Notes: generated from the sequence alone by a model not told the origin. Positions 24,166-31,836 are shown, counted from the stretch's first letter. The stretch is DNA of 32,180 nt from Gammaproteobacteria bacterium (GCA_030428835.1 JAUIEP010000042.1:1-32180), one strand, 5' to 3'. Numbers and translations: made by a program.

Positions 24166-24187
24166 GGTCGAATAAATTCGACCCCAC
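24166..24187 (-). repeat. Dispersed palindromic repeat, copy 2 (inverted)
   Basis: The reverse complement matches 6795-6816 at 21 of 22 positions. Here the palindrome is slightly longer: GGGTCGAAT-AA-ATTCGACCC (24165-24184), nine-base arms. It sits between the enoyl-CoA hydratase start and the terminator of the second TonB receptor gene. Confidence 0.6.
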
Positions 24188-24219
24188 AGGGTTATTTCGT
24201 CGGGCGACTTTGCGCGGGC

Positions 24220-24244
24220 AAAAAAAACCGGGCCATGGGCCCGG
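24220..24244 (-). terminator. Rho-independent terminator of the second TonB receptor gene
   Basis: Read on the minus strand, a seven-base-pair perfect stem CCGGGCC / GGCCCGG with a three-base loop is followed by eight Ts, starting 23 bp after the receptor stop at 24267. Confidence 0.92.
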
Positions 24245-24266
24245 TTGTGCGCAACCCTAACTCCGC

Positions 24267-26600
24267 CTAGAAGCGATAGCTTGCGGTTACGCCGATGGTG
24301 CGTGGCGGCGTGACCAGCAGTGAGTTATACCCGCCGATACGGGAGCGCCGGGTGATGACACCGTCTTCATCGAACACATTCTTCACATACAACTGCGCCG
24401 TCCATTCTTCACTACGCAGGCCGGTGAACAGGTCTAGTGTGGAATAATCATCCGTGTCCAGTCGACCTTCGACGTCACCCGGGGATTCCGTATCGCCCTT
24501 GTAACTCCAAAGACCGCTCAGGTAAGCCTCGCCACCCGCCACTTCCCCGATTGCATAATCGGCACGCAGGGTGCCCGTCCACTCAGGCTGCGTCGACGCG
24601 GTCTCGCCATCTGCATCACAGATGTTATAGCGGTTGTTGGGGCCGACTTCGGGCTGGTTCGGATCGGTGCACGGTACGACTCCGTCTGTGAATTCCACGT
24701 TGGCGTAGGTCAAACCGGCATGCAGCAACAGGTCATCGGTCGCCTGCATGCTGAATTCCACCTCGAAGCCACGCTGCACCGCCTCGTCCACGTTGACCCA
24801 CGGTGCATTGCTGGCGATTTCGGCCATTTCCGTTGCGACGTTGTACGCCGTGAGGCCCACCGCCTGCGTCTGGTAATCCTCGTAGACGCTGTAGAAAATC
24901 GCGGCGCCATAACGAGCACGGCCGTCGAACAAGTCGCCCTTCGCGCCGAATTCGATGCTGTCCACCGACTCGCCGTCGTAGAACGTCAGATCCGGGGCGA
25001 ATACACCTGTCGTATCGAAGTTGGGAGCGCCCGGGCGGAAGCCGCGATCCAGCGTGACGTAACCGATCAACTCTTCACTGAAAAAATGCGACAGCTTGAT
25101 GGTCCCCGTCCACTCTTCCCAACCGAAATCACCGGCCCCGACGAAACACGGGGGCACGCCCTCGCCGCCGGTGGCTGCACAGGTAGGCACCTGGTTGATG
25201 GCGGGAAACACATCCTCGAAAATCAGGAGTGGCGGCGGGAACGTGCCGCCGGGCTGTAAGGCAGTGCCGATGTTAAAGTCGCCGGTGAGGACAGTGCCGT
25301 CGCTCTGGTCAAACTCATTGTAGCGCACACCAATGGTCAATTCGGTGTTCTCTGACAGCGCGATGGTGTTGTGCGTGAACAGCGCCTTGGTTTCACTTTC
25401 CAGCGGAATATCGATGATGATATTGAAGACCCCGCCACTGGCCGGCACGTCCGCAAAGGTGTTGACGTCCGTCTGCGATTTAGCCTCCGCGTAGTAGGCG
25501 CCCACAATCCAGTCCCAATTGTCGAAGGCGGTACCCGAAACGCGCAGCTCGTGCTGAAAGGCGTCCCCATCGTCGCCGTAGTGAGAAGCATTTTCCAGCG
25601 TCGACGCGGGAATATCGGTACGGTCGTTGTCCTGGTAATCCAGTGAGTCGGATTCCAGCACGCCGTAGAAGTACTTCACGTCAATGTCGCCAATACTGTA
25701 ATCCACGTGTGCGGAGAAGAACGTTTCGTCGCGCTTGCGCAGCTCCATCGGTGCATCGGCGATCGCCTCACGATCATCGGCCTCGATTCCCTGGAACGCG
25801 GCGGTCGGGTCAAACCCAGGCTGGCCGGCCTTGATAGTCTCTACGGGTCGATAGATATCGGAGGGGTCGTCCACCTCCGTGCGGGTAAAGCCCAGCTTTA
25901 CTTGCAGATCCGTCGTGGGCTGCCACAGCAGCTTTGCGCGCAAGCCGCTACGATTGCGTTCCTCGTCCACGCGGTTGACGGGATTGACATTTTCCAGGCC
26001 GGTTTCGCGATCATCCGTCAGCCCGGCCAGGCGCAGCGCGAGTTGGTCATCAATCAGCGGAATATTCACCGCGCCCTGGAGGTTGAATCCCTCGGGGTCG
26101 TACTGGTAGCTGCCCTGGACATGGCCGTTGATGCCGTCGAAATTCGGATCTTGCGTGTGCAGGATCAGCGCACCCGTCGGCGAGGGCTGGCCGTACAGCG
26201 TGCCCTGCGGACCGCGCAATACCTGCACGCTCTTCATGTCGAACATGCTCCCCAGGGCGAAGGCTGCCTGCGAGGACATATAGTAGTCATCCATGTACAC
26301 ACCGACGCGGGACGGCGCGCTCTGCTGCTGGAAGGTACCCACACCGCGCAGGCCGACGCCCACCTGGCTGTCACCCTCGAAACGGATCTCGGTACCGGTG
26401 AGCACCTTGTTCAACTCGTCCGCCTGGAAAATAGACAGGTCCTCGATCTGCTCCGCGCCGACATAGCTCACGGCGACGGGCGCCTCATTCAGGGTCTCTT
26501 CCTTTTTCTGGGCGGTTACGACAACCTCTTCCAACACGGCATTGGCCATGCCGGGCGCAAGGGCGAGTGCAGTGGCCAGGGCCAGGGGCGAGCGCTTCAT
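24267..26600 (-). CDS. TonB-dependent outer-membrane receptor
   Basis: A 777-residue receptor. The ATG at 26600 has AGGAGA eight bases upstream and starts a signal peptide (MKRSPLALATALALAPGMANA); a frame extending to 26699 is unlikely to be used. The TonB box is EEVVVTA (24-30), the plug contains VGVGLRGVGTFQQQ, DDYYMSSQAAF and VQVLRGPQGTLYGQPSPTGA, and the barrel ends ...TIGVTASYRF with the typical C-terminal Phe. Two sampled 60-base lines inside it (25261 and 25381) are 58% and 50% GC, against 72% in a matching sample of the first receptor (10741), so it may have a different history. It is a single-gene unit with its own terminator. The ligand is unknown; it may feed the adjacent ThuA/Gfo-Idh cluster. 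Confidence 0.95.
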   Translation of the reverse strand: MKRSPLALATALALAPGMANAVLEEVVVTAQKKEETLNEAPVAVSYVGAEQIEDLSIFQADELNKVLTGTEIRFEGDSQVGVGLRGVGTFQQQSAPSRVGVYMDDYYMSSQAAFALGSMFDMKSVQVLRGPQGTLYGQPSPTGALILHTQDPNFDGINGHVQGSYQYDPEGFNLQGAVNIPLIDDQLALRLAGLTDDRETGLENVNPVNRVDEERNRSGLRAKLLWQPTTDLQVKLGFTRTEVDDPSDIYRPVETIKAGQPGFDPTAAFQGIEADDREAIADAPMELRKRDETFFSAHVDYSIGDIDVKYFYGVLESDSLDYQDNDRTDIPASTLENASHYGDDGDAFQHELRVSGTAFDNWDWIVGAYYAEAKSQTDVNTFADVPASGGVFNIIIDIPLESETKALFTHNTIALSENTELTIGVRYNEFDQSDGTVLTGDFNIGTALQPGGTFPPPLLIFEDVFPAINQVPTCAATGGEGVPPCFVGAGDFGWEEWTGTIKLSHFFSEELIGYVTLDRGFRPGAPNFDTTGVFAPDLTFYDGESVDSIEFGAKGDLFDGRARYGAAIFYSVYEDYQTQAVGLTAYNVATEMAEIASNAPWVNVDEAVQRGFEVEFSMQATDDLLLHAGLTYANVEFTDGVVPCTDPNQPEVGPNNRYNICDADGETASTQPEWTGTLRADYAIGEVAGGEAYLSGLWSYKGDTESPGDVEGRLDTDDYSTLDLFTGLRSEEWTAQLYVKNVFDEDGVITRRSRIGGYNSLLVTPPRTIGVTASYRF

Positions 26601-26708
26601 CTTATAGTCTCCTGAGTTAACCGGATGATTTTCTGGGTCAAGATTGCACAACTGTGACTGCCACATGCTAGGCAATAGCGCGCGCGGCCCACAGCACATA
26701 ATCCGCCA

Positions 26709-26760
26709 GATTCAGTTAACGATTCAGTTCACCCGGGCGGCACCCGGGTACGCCCGGTGA
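26709..26760. repeat. Tandem 12-bp repeat and GC-rich hairpin upstream of the second receptor
   Basis: GATTCAGTTAAC (26709-26720) is followed directly by GATTCAGTTCAC (26721-26732), 11 of 12 identical. This leads into a structured GC-rich stretch (26730-26760) in which CACC(C)GGGCG pairs with CGCCCGGTG around an ACCCGGGT palindrome. The pair lies about 110-160 bp before the receptor start and just beyond the 3' end of the ThuA lipoprotein gene, so it could be an operator or part of a transcript end. The rest of 26601-26816 shows no gene. Confidence 0.35.
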
Positions 26761-26816
26761 CAGCGCATTAGGTAAAAAGGTTTTTTATTTCCGGCCGGTG
26801 AGGCCGGCGCTCGCGG

Positions 26817-27662
26817 TCAGGGGCCGCCGGCGACCCACTCGATAGCGTTCAGCACGAGGTTGCGCGCGTTGTCGTCGTCCCAGTTGTGGTGGAAGTGCCC
26901 GCCGGTATAGCCGAAGCCCCGTCCGCCGCCGGGCCGCTCGTAGGCCCAGGCGACCACCTGCGGCACCCCGCGCGCGACCAGTTCACGCACGGCGTCATTG
27001 CCGCTGTGGGGCCCGTTGCCCCGCTCCATGGTGTGCCCGGGAGCCACCGCGCTCAGCAGGGGTGTCACCCCCGCGGGCTGGAAGCGCATGTTGAAGTACC
27101 ACTCGTCGAGCATGCTGAAGGGCGCGATACCCCGCGTGACCGGGTGCTCGGGCAGCGCGGTGAAGTCCGCCTCCCAGTGCGGGTTGACCGACCAGTGGGT
27201 CTCGAAATAACCGCCGATGGCGCGTAGCATCGCCGCCGCCTCCACCCCCTGCGGCGGCACCTCCACGCAGTAATGCAGCGCCGCCACGCCCACGCCCGCA
27301 TCGAGCAGGCGCTCGAACTGCGCGATATGCGGGTTCACCGGGTGACCCCTGCCGCCGTCGCAGTACATCACCAGGGCGTCGATATCCCGCAGCAGGGCCG
27401 CGTCCTCGGGCCAACCGCCGTAAACCGCCGTTATCTCGATGTCGGGTCGCCGCGCGCGCAGTTCCTCGATCAGGAGCCGCGTCCCCGCCTCGTGCTCGTG
27501 CGCCCGCGGGCCGTGGCTGTCCCTGCCCGCCATGAACAGCACCCGCGCGCCGGGTTCCCCCGCGGCGGCATGGTGCTCCACCGACGGCTTGCCGGAGAAG
27601 CAGCCGCCGGCTCCGGCGAGAACGAGCAGTGCGAGGCAGGTCTGTCGGGCGCGTTGCAGCAT
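26817..27662 (-). CDS. ThuA domain-containing lipoprotein
   Basis: A 281-residue exported ThuA-like protein. The ATG at 27662 is preferred because AGGA lies about six bases upstream; the ATG at 27674 is an alternative. A lipoprotein signal ends at AGGC with lipidated Cys21, and there is no Asp at +2, so the outer membrane is the likely site. ThuA blocks include ARVLFMAGRDSHG, a DALVMYCDGGRGHPV segment, GVAALHYCVE, GGYFETHWSVNPHW and GRGFGYTGGHFHHNW near the C-terminus. It is divergent from the SUMF1-fold/oxidoreductase/ThuA genes, about 100 bp apart. Together they form a set of exported proteins, which points to periplasmic or surface sugar chemistry (inference). The reaction of ThuA-like lipoproteins is not established. 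Confidence 0.88.
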   Translation of the reverse strand: MLQRARQTCLALLVLAGAGGCFSGKPSVEHHAAAGEPGARVLFMAGRDSHGPRAHEHEAGTRLLIEELRARRPDIEITAVYGGWPEDAALLRDIDALVMYCDGGRGHPVNPHIAQFERLLDAGVGVAALHYCVEVPPQGVEAAAMLRAIGGYFETHWSVNPHWEADFTALPEHPVTRGIAPFSMLDEWYFNMRFQPAGVTPLLSAVAPGHTMERGNGPHSGNDAVRELVARGVPQVVAWAYERPGGGRGFGYTGGHFHHNWDDDNARNLVLNAIEWVAGGP

Positions 27663-27765
27663 GGTGTTCCTCATTGGTGGCCGCGCCCGCGGGCACGATT
27701 AAGCCTGATTTTAAGGAGCCGCCATACAGTGCACAATGAGCCCTGACCTGCTGGAGTAAACCGCC

Positions 27766-28746
27766 ATTCGCTCCCCGACCGGATTTTTCACGACCCTCCT
27801 GTTGTGGCTCTCCTGCCAGGCATCCGCGGCGGCCGACTTCGCGCCGTTCAGCGTGCGGTTGCCGGCCGCTGCGCCCGCCATCGAGATGCTGCCGGTCAGC
27901 GGCGGCCGCTTCCTCATGGGCAGTCCCGAAAGCGAGGTGGGGCGCGACGCCTCGGAGTCGCCGCAACACGAGGTCAGCGTCGGCGATTTCTGGATGAGTC
28001 GCTTCGAGATCGACTGGCAGCAGTACGAACTCTTCGTGTACCGCGACGCCGCCGAGTTCGGCAGGCGGGCGCCTGCGGCCACGCTGGAGGCGCTCGCGAT
28101 CGACGCCGTTACCGGCGCTACCGCTCCCTACGCCGATATGAGTTTCGGCATGGGCAAGGCGGGCTACCCGGCCATCAACATCACCCGCCACGCCGCACAG
28201 GCCTACGCGCGCTGGCTGAGCGCCCGCACGGGCCGCTTCTTCCGCCTGCCGACCGAGGCCGAGTGGGAATACGCCTGCCGGGGCGGCACGACGACGCCCT
28301 GGTCGTTCGGCGCCGCCGCCGATGCCGCCGGCGAACACGCGGTCCACGCGGGCAACAGCGGCGGTCAGTACGCGCGCACGGGCACCCGAGCCGCCAATCC
28401 ACTGGGCCTGCACGACATGCACGGCAACGTGGCGGAGTGGACGCTCGACCAGTTCGCCGCATACCCGGACGCGGCGGTGCAGGATCCCTACAACCCGCCC
28501 ACGGACCTCTACCCCGGCGTCGTGCGCGGCGGCTCGTGGATGGACGAACCCGCGGCGTTGCGCTGCGCCGCGCGCCGCCCATCCGCACCCGAGTGGAAGG
28601 AGCGCGATCCACAGTTGCCCAAGAGCCTGTGGTGGCACACCAATGCGCCCTTCGTCGGCTTTCGCCTCGTGGCGCCGCGGGTGCAACCGCCGCCGGAAGA
28701 ACTGCGGCGCTACTGGCTCGAGCCGATGGAAGACTACGGCATCTGA
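27766..28746 (+). CDS. Secreted SUMF1/FGE-fold protein lacking the FGE cysteines, probable ATT start
   Basis: A 326-residue protein of the formylglycine-generating-enzyme fold. Fold signatures are VSGGRFLMGSPESE, RLPTEAEWEYACRGG, LHDMHGNVAEWT, VVRGGSWMDEP and the closing FVGFRLV. Both catalytic, copper-binding cysteines that true FGE carries just after GGS are absent; the one nearby Cys is in LRCAARR. So it is probably not a sulfatase activator, and no sulfatase gene is present. No ATG, GTG or well-placed TTG gives the full product. An ATT at 27766 has GGAG nine bases upstream and produces a complete signal peptide (residues 1-23, ending ASAAA). TTG 27802 would cut the signal in half and has no ribosome-binding site. 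It is followed 21 bp later by the Gfo/Idh/MocA gene. Confidence 0.8.
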   Translation: MRSPTGFFTTLLLWLSCQASAAADFAPFSVRLPAAAPAIEMLPVSGGRFLMGSPESEVGRDASESPQHEVSVGDFWMSRFEIDWQQYELFVYRDAAEFGRRAPAATLEALAIDAVTGATAPYADMSFGMGKAGYPAINITRHAAQAYARWLSARTGRFFRLPTEAEWEYACRGGTTTPWSFGAAADAAGEHAVHAGNSGGQYARTGTRAANPLGLHDMHGNVAEWTLDQFAAYPDAAVQDPYNPPTDLYPGVVRGGSWMDEPAALRCAARRPSAPEWKERDPQLPKSLWWHTNAPFVGFRLVAPRVQPPPEELRRYWLEPMEDYGI

Positions 28747-28767
28747 TGCAAGCAAAGGAGCACGACC

Positions 28768-30093
28768 ATGAGCGAAAACAAGAACGATAAACACACGCTG
28801 AACCGGCGCGATTTTACGCGGCGCACCACCCTGCTCGCCGGTGCCACGCTACTGGGGAACATCGCCACGACCGCCCACGCCGCGGGTTCCGACACCCTCA
28901 AGGTCGCGGTGGTCGGCTGCGGCGGCCGCGGCACCGGCGCGGCGCGCCAGGCCCTGAAAGCCGACCAGGGTGTCGAGGTCGTGGCGCTGGCCGATGCGTT
29001 CGCCGACCGGGCCGCGAAGTGTGCCAAGGTGTTGCGCCGCGTCGGCGGCAAGCGGGCCACGGTCCCGCAGGAACATATCTTCGTCGGCTTCAATGCCTTC
29101 CGCGAGGCCATAGACCTCGCCGATGTGGTGATCCTCGCCACACCGCCGGGGTTCCGCCCCGAGCACTTCGAGTACGCCGTGTCCCGCGGGCGCCATATCT
29201 TCATGGAGAAACCGGTCGCCACCGACGCCTACGGCGTACGCCGGGTGCTCGACGCCGCGCGCAGGGCCCGGGAGCAGAAGCTGAACGTGGTCGTCGGCCT
29301 GCAGCGGCACTACCAGCCCTGCTACCTCGAGGCCCTGGAGCGCTATCGCTCGGGCGCCATCGGCGAGATCGTGGCCGGACAGGTGTACTGGAACTCCAGC
29401 GGCGTGTGGGTGCGTCCGCGGGAGCCCGGCCAGACGGAGATGGCCTACCAGATGCGCAACTGGTACTACTTCAACTGGCTGTGCGGCGACCACATCCTTG
29501 AGCAGCACATCCACAACATCGACGTGGCGAACTGGTTCCTCGGCGAGCTGCCTTCGAGCGCGCAGGGCATGGGCGGCCGCCAGGTGCGCAACGGGCCCGA
29601 CCACGGCGAAATCTTCGACCACCATTTCGTCGAGTTCACCTACCCCTCGGCCGCCGTCATCAGCAGCCAGTGCCGGCACCAGCCCGGCTGTGCGGAGATG
29701 GTGGAGGAGCGCTTCCAGGCCACCGGCGGCAGCCTGTACACCAACGGCGGCAACAAGGCCGTACTGCAGAATCGCGCGGGAGACACCCTGTACAAGCACA
29801 ACGGGTTGTTCGACACCTCACCCTACCAGGTCGAGCACGATGAGCTGTTCGCGAGTATTCGCGCGGGCGGGCACATCGACAATGCCGACTACGGCGCGCA
29901 TGCGACACTCACCGCGATCATGGGGCGCATGGCAACCTACACCGGCCAGCGCATCGGTTGGGACGAGGCGCTGCAGGCGAATCAGCGCCTGGTGCCGGAC
30001 TCGGCGGACCTCGACTGGGACGTCGCGCCGCCGACCCGGCCGGACGCCGACGGCCGCTACCCGGTGCCGGTGCCCGGCAGGACGAGCACCTGA
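28768..30093 (+). CDS. Tat-exported Gfo/Idh/MocA family oxidoreductase
   Basis: A 441-residue NAD(P)-dependent sugar-type oxidoreductase. The N-terminus has a twin-arginine signal (NRRDFTRR at 12-19, then a mild hydrophobic stretch ending AHAAG), so it is exported folded with cofactor bound, as in periplasmic glucose-fructose oxidoreductase. The nucleotide-binding motif is VVGCGGRGTG (48-57), the catalytic Lys lies in EKPVA (147-151), and a conserved CGDHILEQHIHNID block (239-252) supplies the active-site histidines. The ATG at 28768 has AAGGAG eight bases upstream. It lies between a SUMF1-fold gene and a secreted ThuA gene. The nearest described pairing is ThuA with ThuB, which oxidises disaccharides at C3; an exported version of that chemistry is a reasonable hypothesis. 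Confidence 0.92.
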   Translation: MSENKNDKHTLNRRDFTRRTTLLAGATLLGNIATTAHAAGSDTLKVAVVGCGGRGTGAARQALKADQGVEVVALADAFADRAAKCAKVLRRVGGKRATVPQEHIFVGFNAFREAIDLADVVILATPPGFRPEHFEYAVSRGRHIFMEKPVATDAYGVRRVLDAARRAREQKLNVVVGLQRHYQPCYLEALERYRSGAIGEIVAGQVYWNSSGVWVRPREPGQTEMAYQMRNWYYFNWLCGDHILEQHIHNIDVANWFLGELPSSAQGMGGRQVRNGPDHGEIFDHHFVEFTYPSAAVISSQCRHQPGCAEMVEERFQATGGSLYTNGGNKAVLQNRAGDTLYKHNGLFDTSPYQVEHDELFASIRAGGHIDNADYGAHATLTAIMGRMATYTGQRIGWDEALQANQRLVPDSADLDWDVAPPTRPDADGRYPVPVPGRTST

Positions 30094-30107
30094 CGGAGGA
30101 CTGCACC

Positions 30108-30911
30108 ATGGCGAAACGGCTGCTACTGCTCTTGATGCTCAGCACGGCCACCCTGGCCCATGCCGGGCCGCGCGTGCTGTACATCACCCATGAACCGGGC
30201 CGCTGGCACGACTACAGCGCGCAACTGGCCACGTTCCGCGCCGTCGCGGCCGACGCACAGTGGGATCTCAGCGTCGCGACCGGCGACGTGGACGCCCTCC
30301 TGGCCTTCCTGCAAAGCCCGGACTACGCCGCGGGCCAGGACGTGCTGGTGTACAACTTCTGCCTCGCGGACTCGCGTGATATCGCCGCCATGTCGAACCT
30401 GGTTGCGCAGACCGAGGTGGCGGGCGTCCCCGCCCTGCTCATTCACTGCGCGATGCACAGCTGGTGGGACACGTTCAAGAAAGGCAGGAAGATCCCCGGC
30501 AATGACGGGGAGGCCCGCGCCAACCGCAAGTTGCTGAAGCAGTGGCTGAAGGACAACCCCGACACGCCGCTCCCGGCGTGGGGCGACTTCACCGGCGTGG
30601 CCAGCACCAGGCACGGGCCGAAAGAGCCGATTGCGCTGCGGGTGAGCGGCGCGCATCCCGCCACGGGCAACCTGCCCGCCGGGTACAGCACGCAAGCCAC
30701 CGAGCTGTACAACAATCATTACGTCATGGAGGGCGTTGAGCCGCTGCTCTACGGCAAGCAGGGCGATGACGAGGCCATCGTGATGTGGACGGTCGCGCGC
30801 GGCGCGGGCCGCATCGTCGGACTGACGCTGGGTCACGCGCAACCGGAGTGGTCGGACGCGGTGTTCCTGCGGTTACTGACCGACAGCGTGAACTGGCTGG
30901 CGGAAGACTAG
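30108..30911 (+). CDS. Secreted ThuA-like protein
   Basis: A 267-residue protein with a signal peptide (MAKRLLLLLMLSTATLAHAG). The ATG at 30108 has an ACGGAGGA site seven bases upstream; the open frame continues back to 29958 but only inside the preceding gene. ThuA features are RVLYITHEPGRWHDY at the mature N-terminus, DVLVYNFCLAD, PALLIHCAMHSWW (about 115-127), TELYNNHYVMEGVEPLLYG and GRIVGLTLGHAQPEW near the end. It differs clearly from the lipoprotein ThuA at 26817 and so is not a recent duplicate. Third gene of the SUMF1-fold/Gfo-Idh/ThuA operon, 14 bp after the oxidoreductase stop. Its TAG overlaps the stop of the convergent desaturase (CTAG 30908-30911). Probably periplasmic. Confidence 0.88.
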   Translation: MAKRLLLLLMLSTATLAHAGPRVLYITHEPGRWHDYSAQLATFRAVAADAQWDLSVATGDVDALLAFLQSPDYAAGQDVLVYNFCLADSRDIAAMSNLVAQTEVAGVPALLIHCAMHSWWDTFKKGRKIPGNDGEARANRKLLKQWLKDNPDTPLPAWGDFTGVASTRHGPKEPIALRVSGAHPATGNLPAGYSTQATELYNNHYVMEGVEPLLYGKQGDDEAIVMWTVARGAGRIVGLTLGHAQPEWSDAVFLRLLTDSVNWLAED

Positions 30912-31813
30912 GCCGCGACGGCGTGGCGCAATAACGAGCCGTAGCCGCGAAACTCGGGCACACCCTCCAGGGCGCCCTTCTCGCGCAGGCGCCTGCGCAA
31001 CGCCTTCAGCCGGTAGCAGGGCACGCTCGCCATGAAATGGTGTTCCATGTGGTAGTTCACACCGAACGGCGCGAAGACAAGGCGCTGCCACCAGGGCGCG
31101 TCGATGGTGCGCGTATTCTTGCGCGGGTCGGGATCGTACAGGTCCGGCGTCGCCGCGTGCTCGGCAACCTGACGAATGCGCACGACGAGCATGAACGTGG
31201 TGAGGAACGAGGCGAACCACACGAGGTAGGTCCACCCGATGCCGCAGGCAAACAGCACGCCGAAGATCACCAGCTGCACAAACACTTCCTTCGCGAACGG
31301 CATGGCATACGCGCGGGTCTCCTTGCGAAATACACCCAGCGCGCTTTTCACAACATAGGACACGAGCTTAAACCCGGTCTGGCCGGTGAGGTCGCGGATT
31401 ACCTTACGGCGGAAGCTCTCTTTTGACACGGGGTAGGCCTGGTAGTTGGGCAGGTCCGGGTCCTCGTGCGTGCCGGCCAGGCGGTGATGGTTGAGGTGGC
31501 CCTTGGCGTAGGACGGCTGGTCATTGAGCACCGGCAGCGCGCAGAACCACTGGCCGATGATTTCGTTGGCGCGCCTGGAAGAGAAGTAGGTGTTGTGGCC
31601 GCAATCGTGCATTAGCACGGACAGGCCCAGCTGGCGCCCCGCGAAGAGCACGAGAGCCACCAGTATCGTCAACGGATTCGGGTAGGCTGCAAGCAGCGCG
31701 AATATCGCGGCGATGTAGATCCAGTTGAAGATTACCCAGCTCGCGGCAATCCAGTCGTTCTTGCTGGTGAAGTAGGCAACCTCTTCCCGGCTCAGGTAGT
31801 CGCTGACCTTCAT
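30908..31813 (-). CDS. Membrane fatty acid desaturase
   Basis: A 301-residue integral-membrane di-iron desaturase. The ATG at 31813 has GAGAGG five bases upstream; a GTG two codons earlier is a weaker choice. The three histidine boxes are HDCGH (69-73), HLNHH (106-110) and HMEHH (255-259). Hydrophobic segments at about 24-42, 48-66, 178-196 and 198-214 fit the usual four-helix topology. There is no fused cytochrome b5. The arrangement matches the acyl-lipid or carotenoid/ketolase-like FA_desaturase family (pfam FA_desaturase), so both a fatty-acyl and an isoprenoid substrate remain possible. It converges on the ThuA gene with overlapping stops, and is not in an operon with it. Confidence 0.92.
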   Translation of the reverse strand: MKVSDYLSREEVAYFTSKNDWIAASWVIFNWIYIAAIFALLAAYPNPLTILVALVLFAGRQLGLSVLMHDCGHNTYFSSRRANEIIGQWFCALPVLNDQPSYAKGHLNHHRLAGTHEDPDLPNYQAYPVSKESFRRKVIRDLTGQTGFKLVSYVVKSALGVFRKETRAYAMPFAKEVFVQLVIFGVLFACGIGWTYLVWFASFLTTFMLVVRIRQVAEHAATPDLYDPDPRKNTRTIDAPWWQRLVFAPFGVNYHMEHHFMASVPCYRLKALRRRLREKGALEGVPEFRGYGSLLRHAVAA

Positions 31814-31836
31814 AAGCACCTCTCGTACAGGCCCTT

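Noticed and set aside
27766-28746. Formylglycine-generating enzyme (sulfatase activator)
   Set aside because: The fold matches, but both copper-binding catalytic cysteines are missing and no sulfatase gene is in the window.
26995-28794. Minus-strand 599-codon frame spanning the ThuA lipoprotein and the SUMF1-fold gene
   Set aside because: It crosses two real divergent genes and their promoter region, and its translation is compositionally biased.
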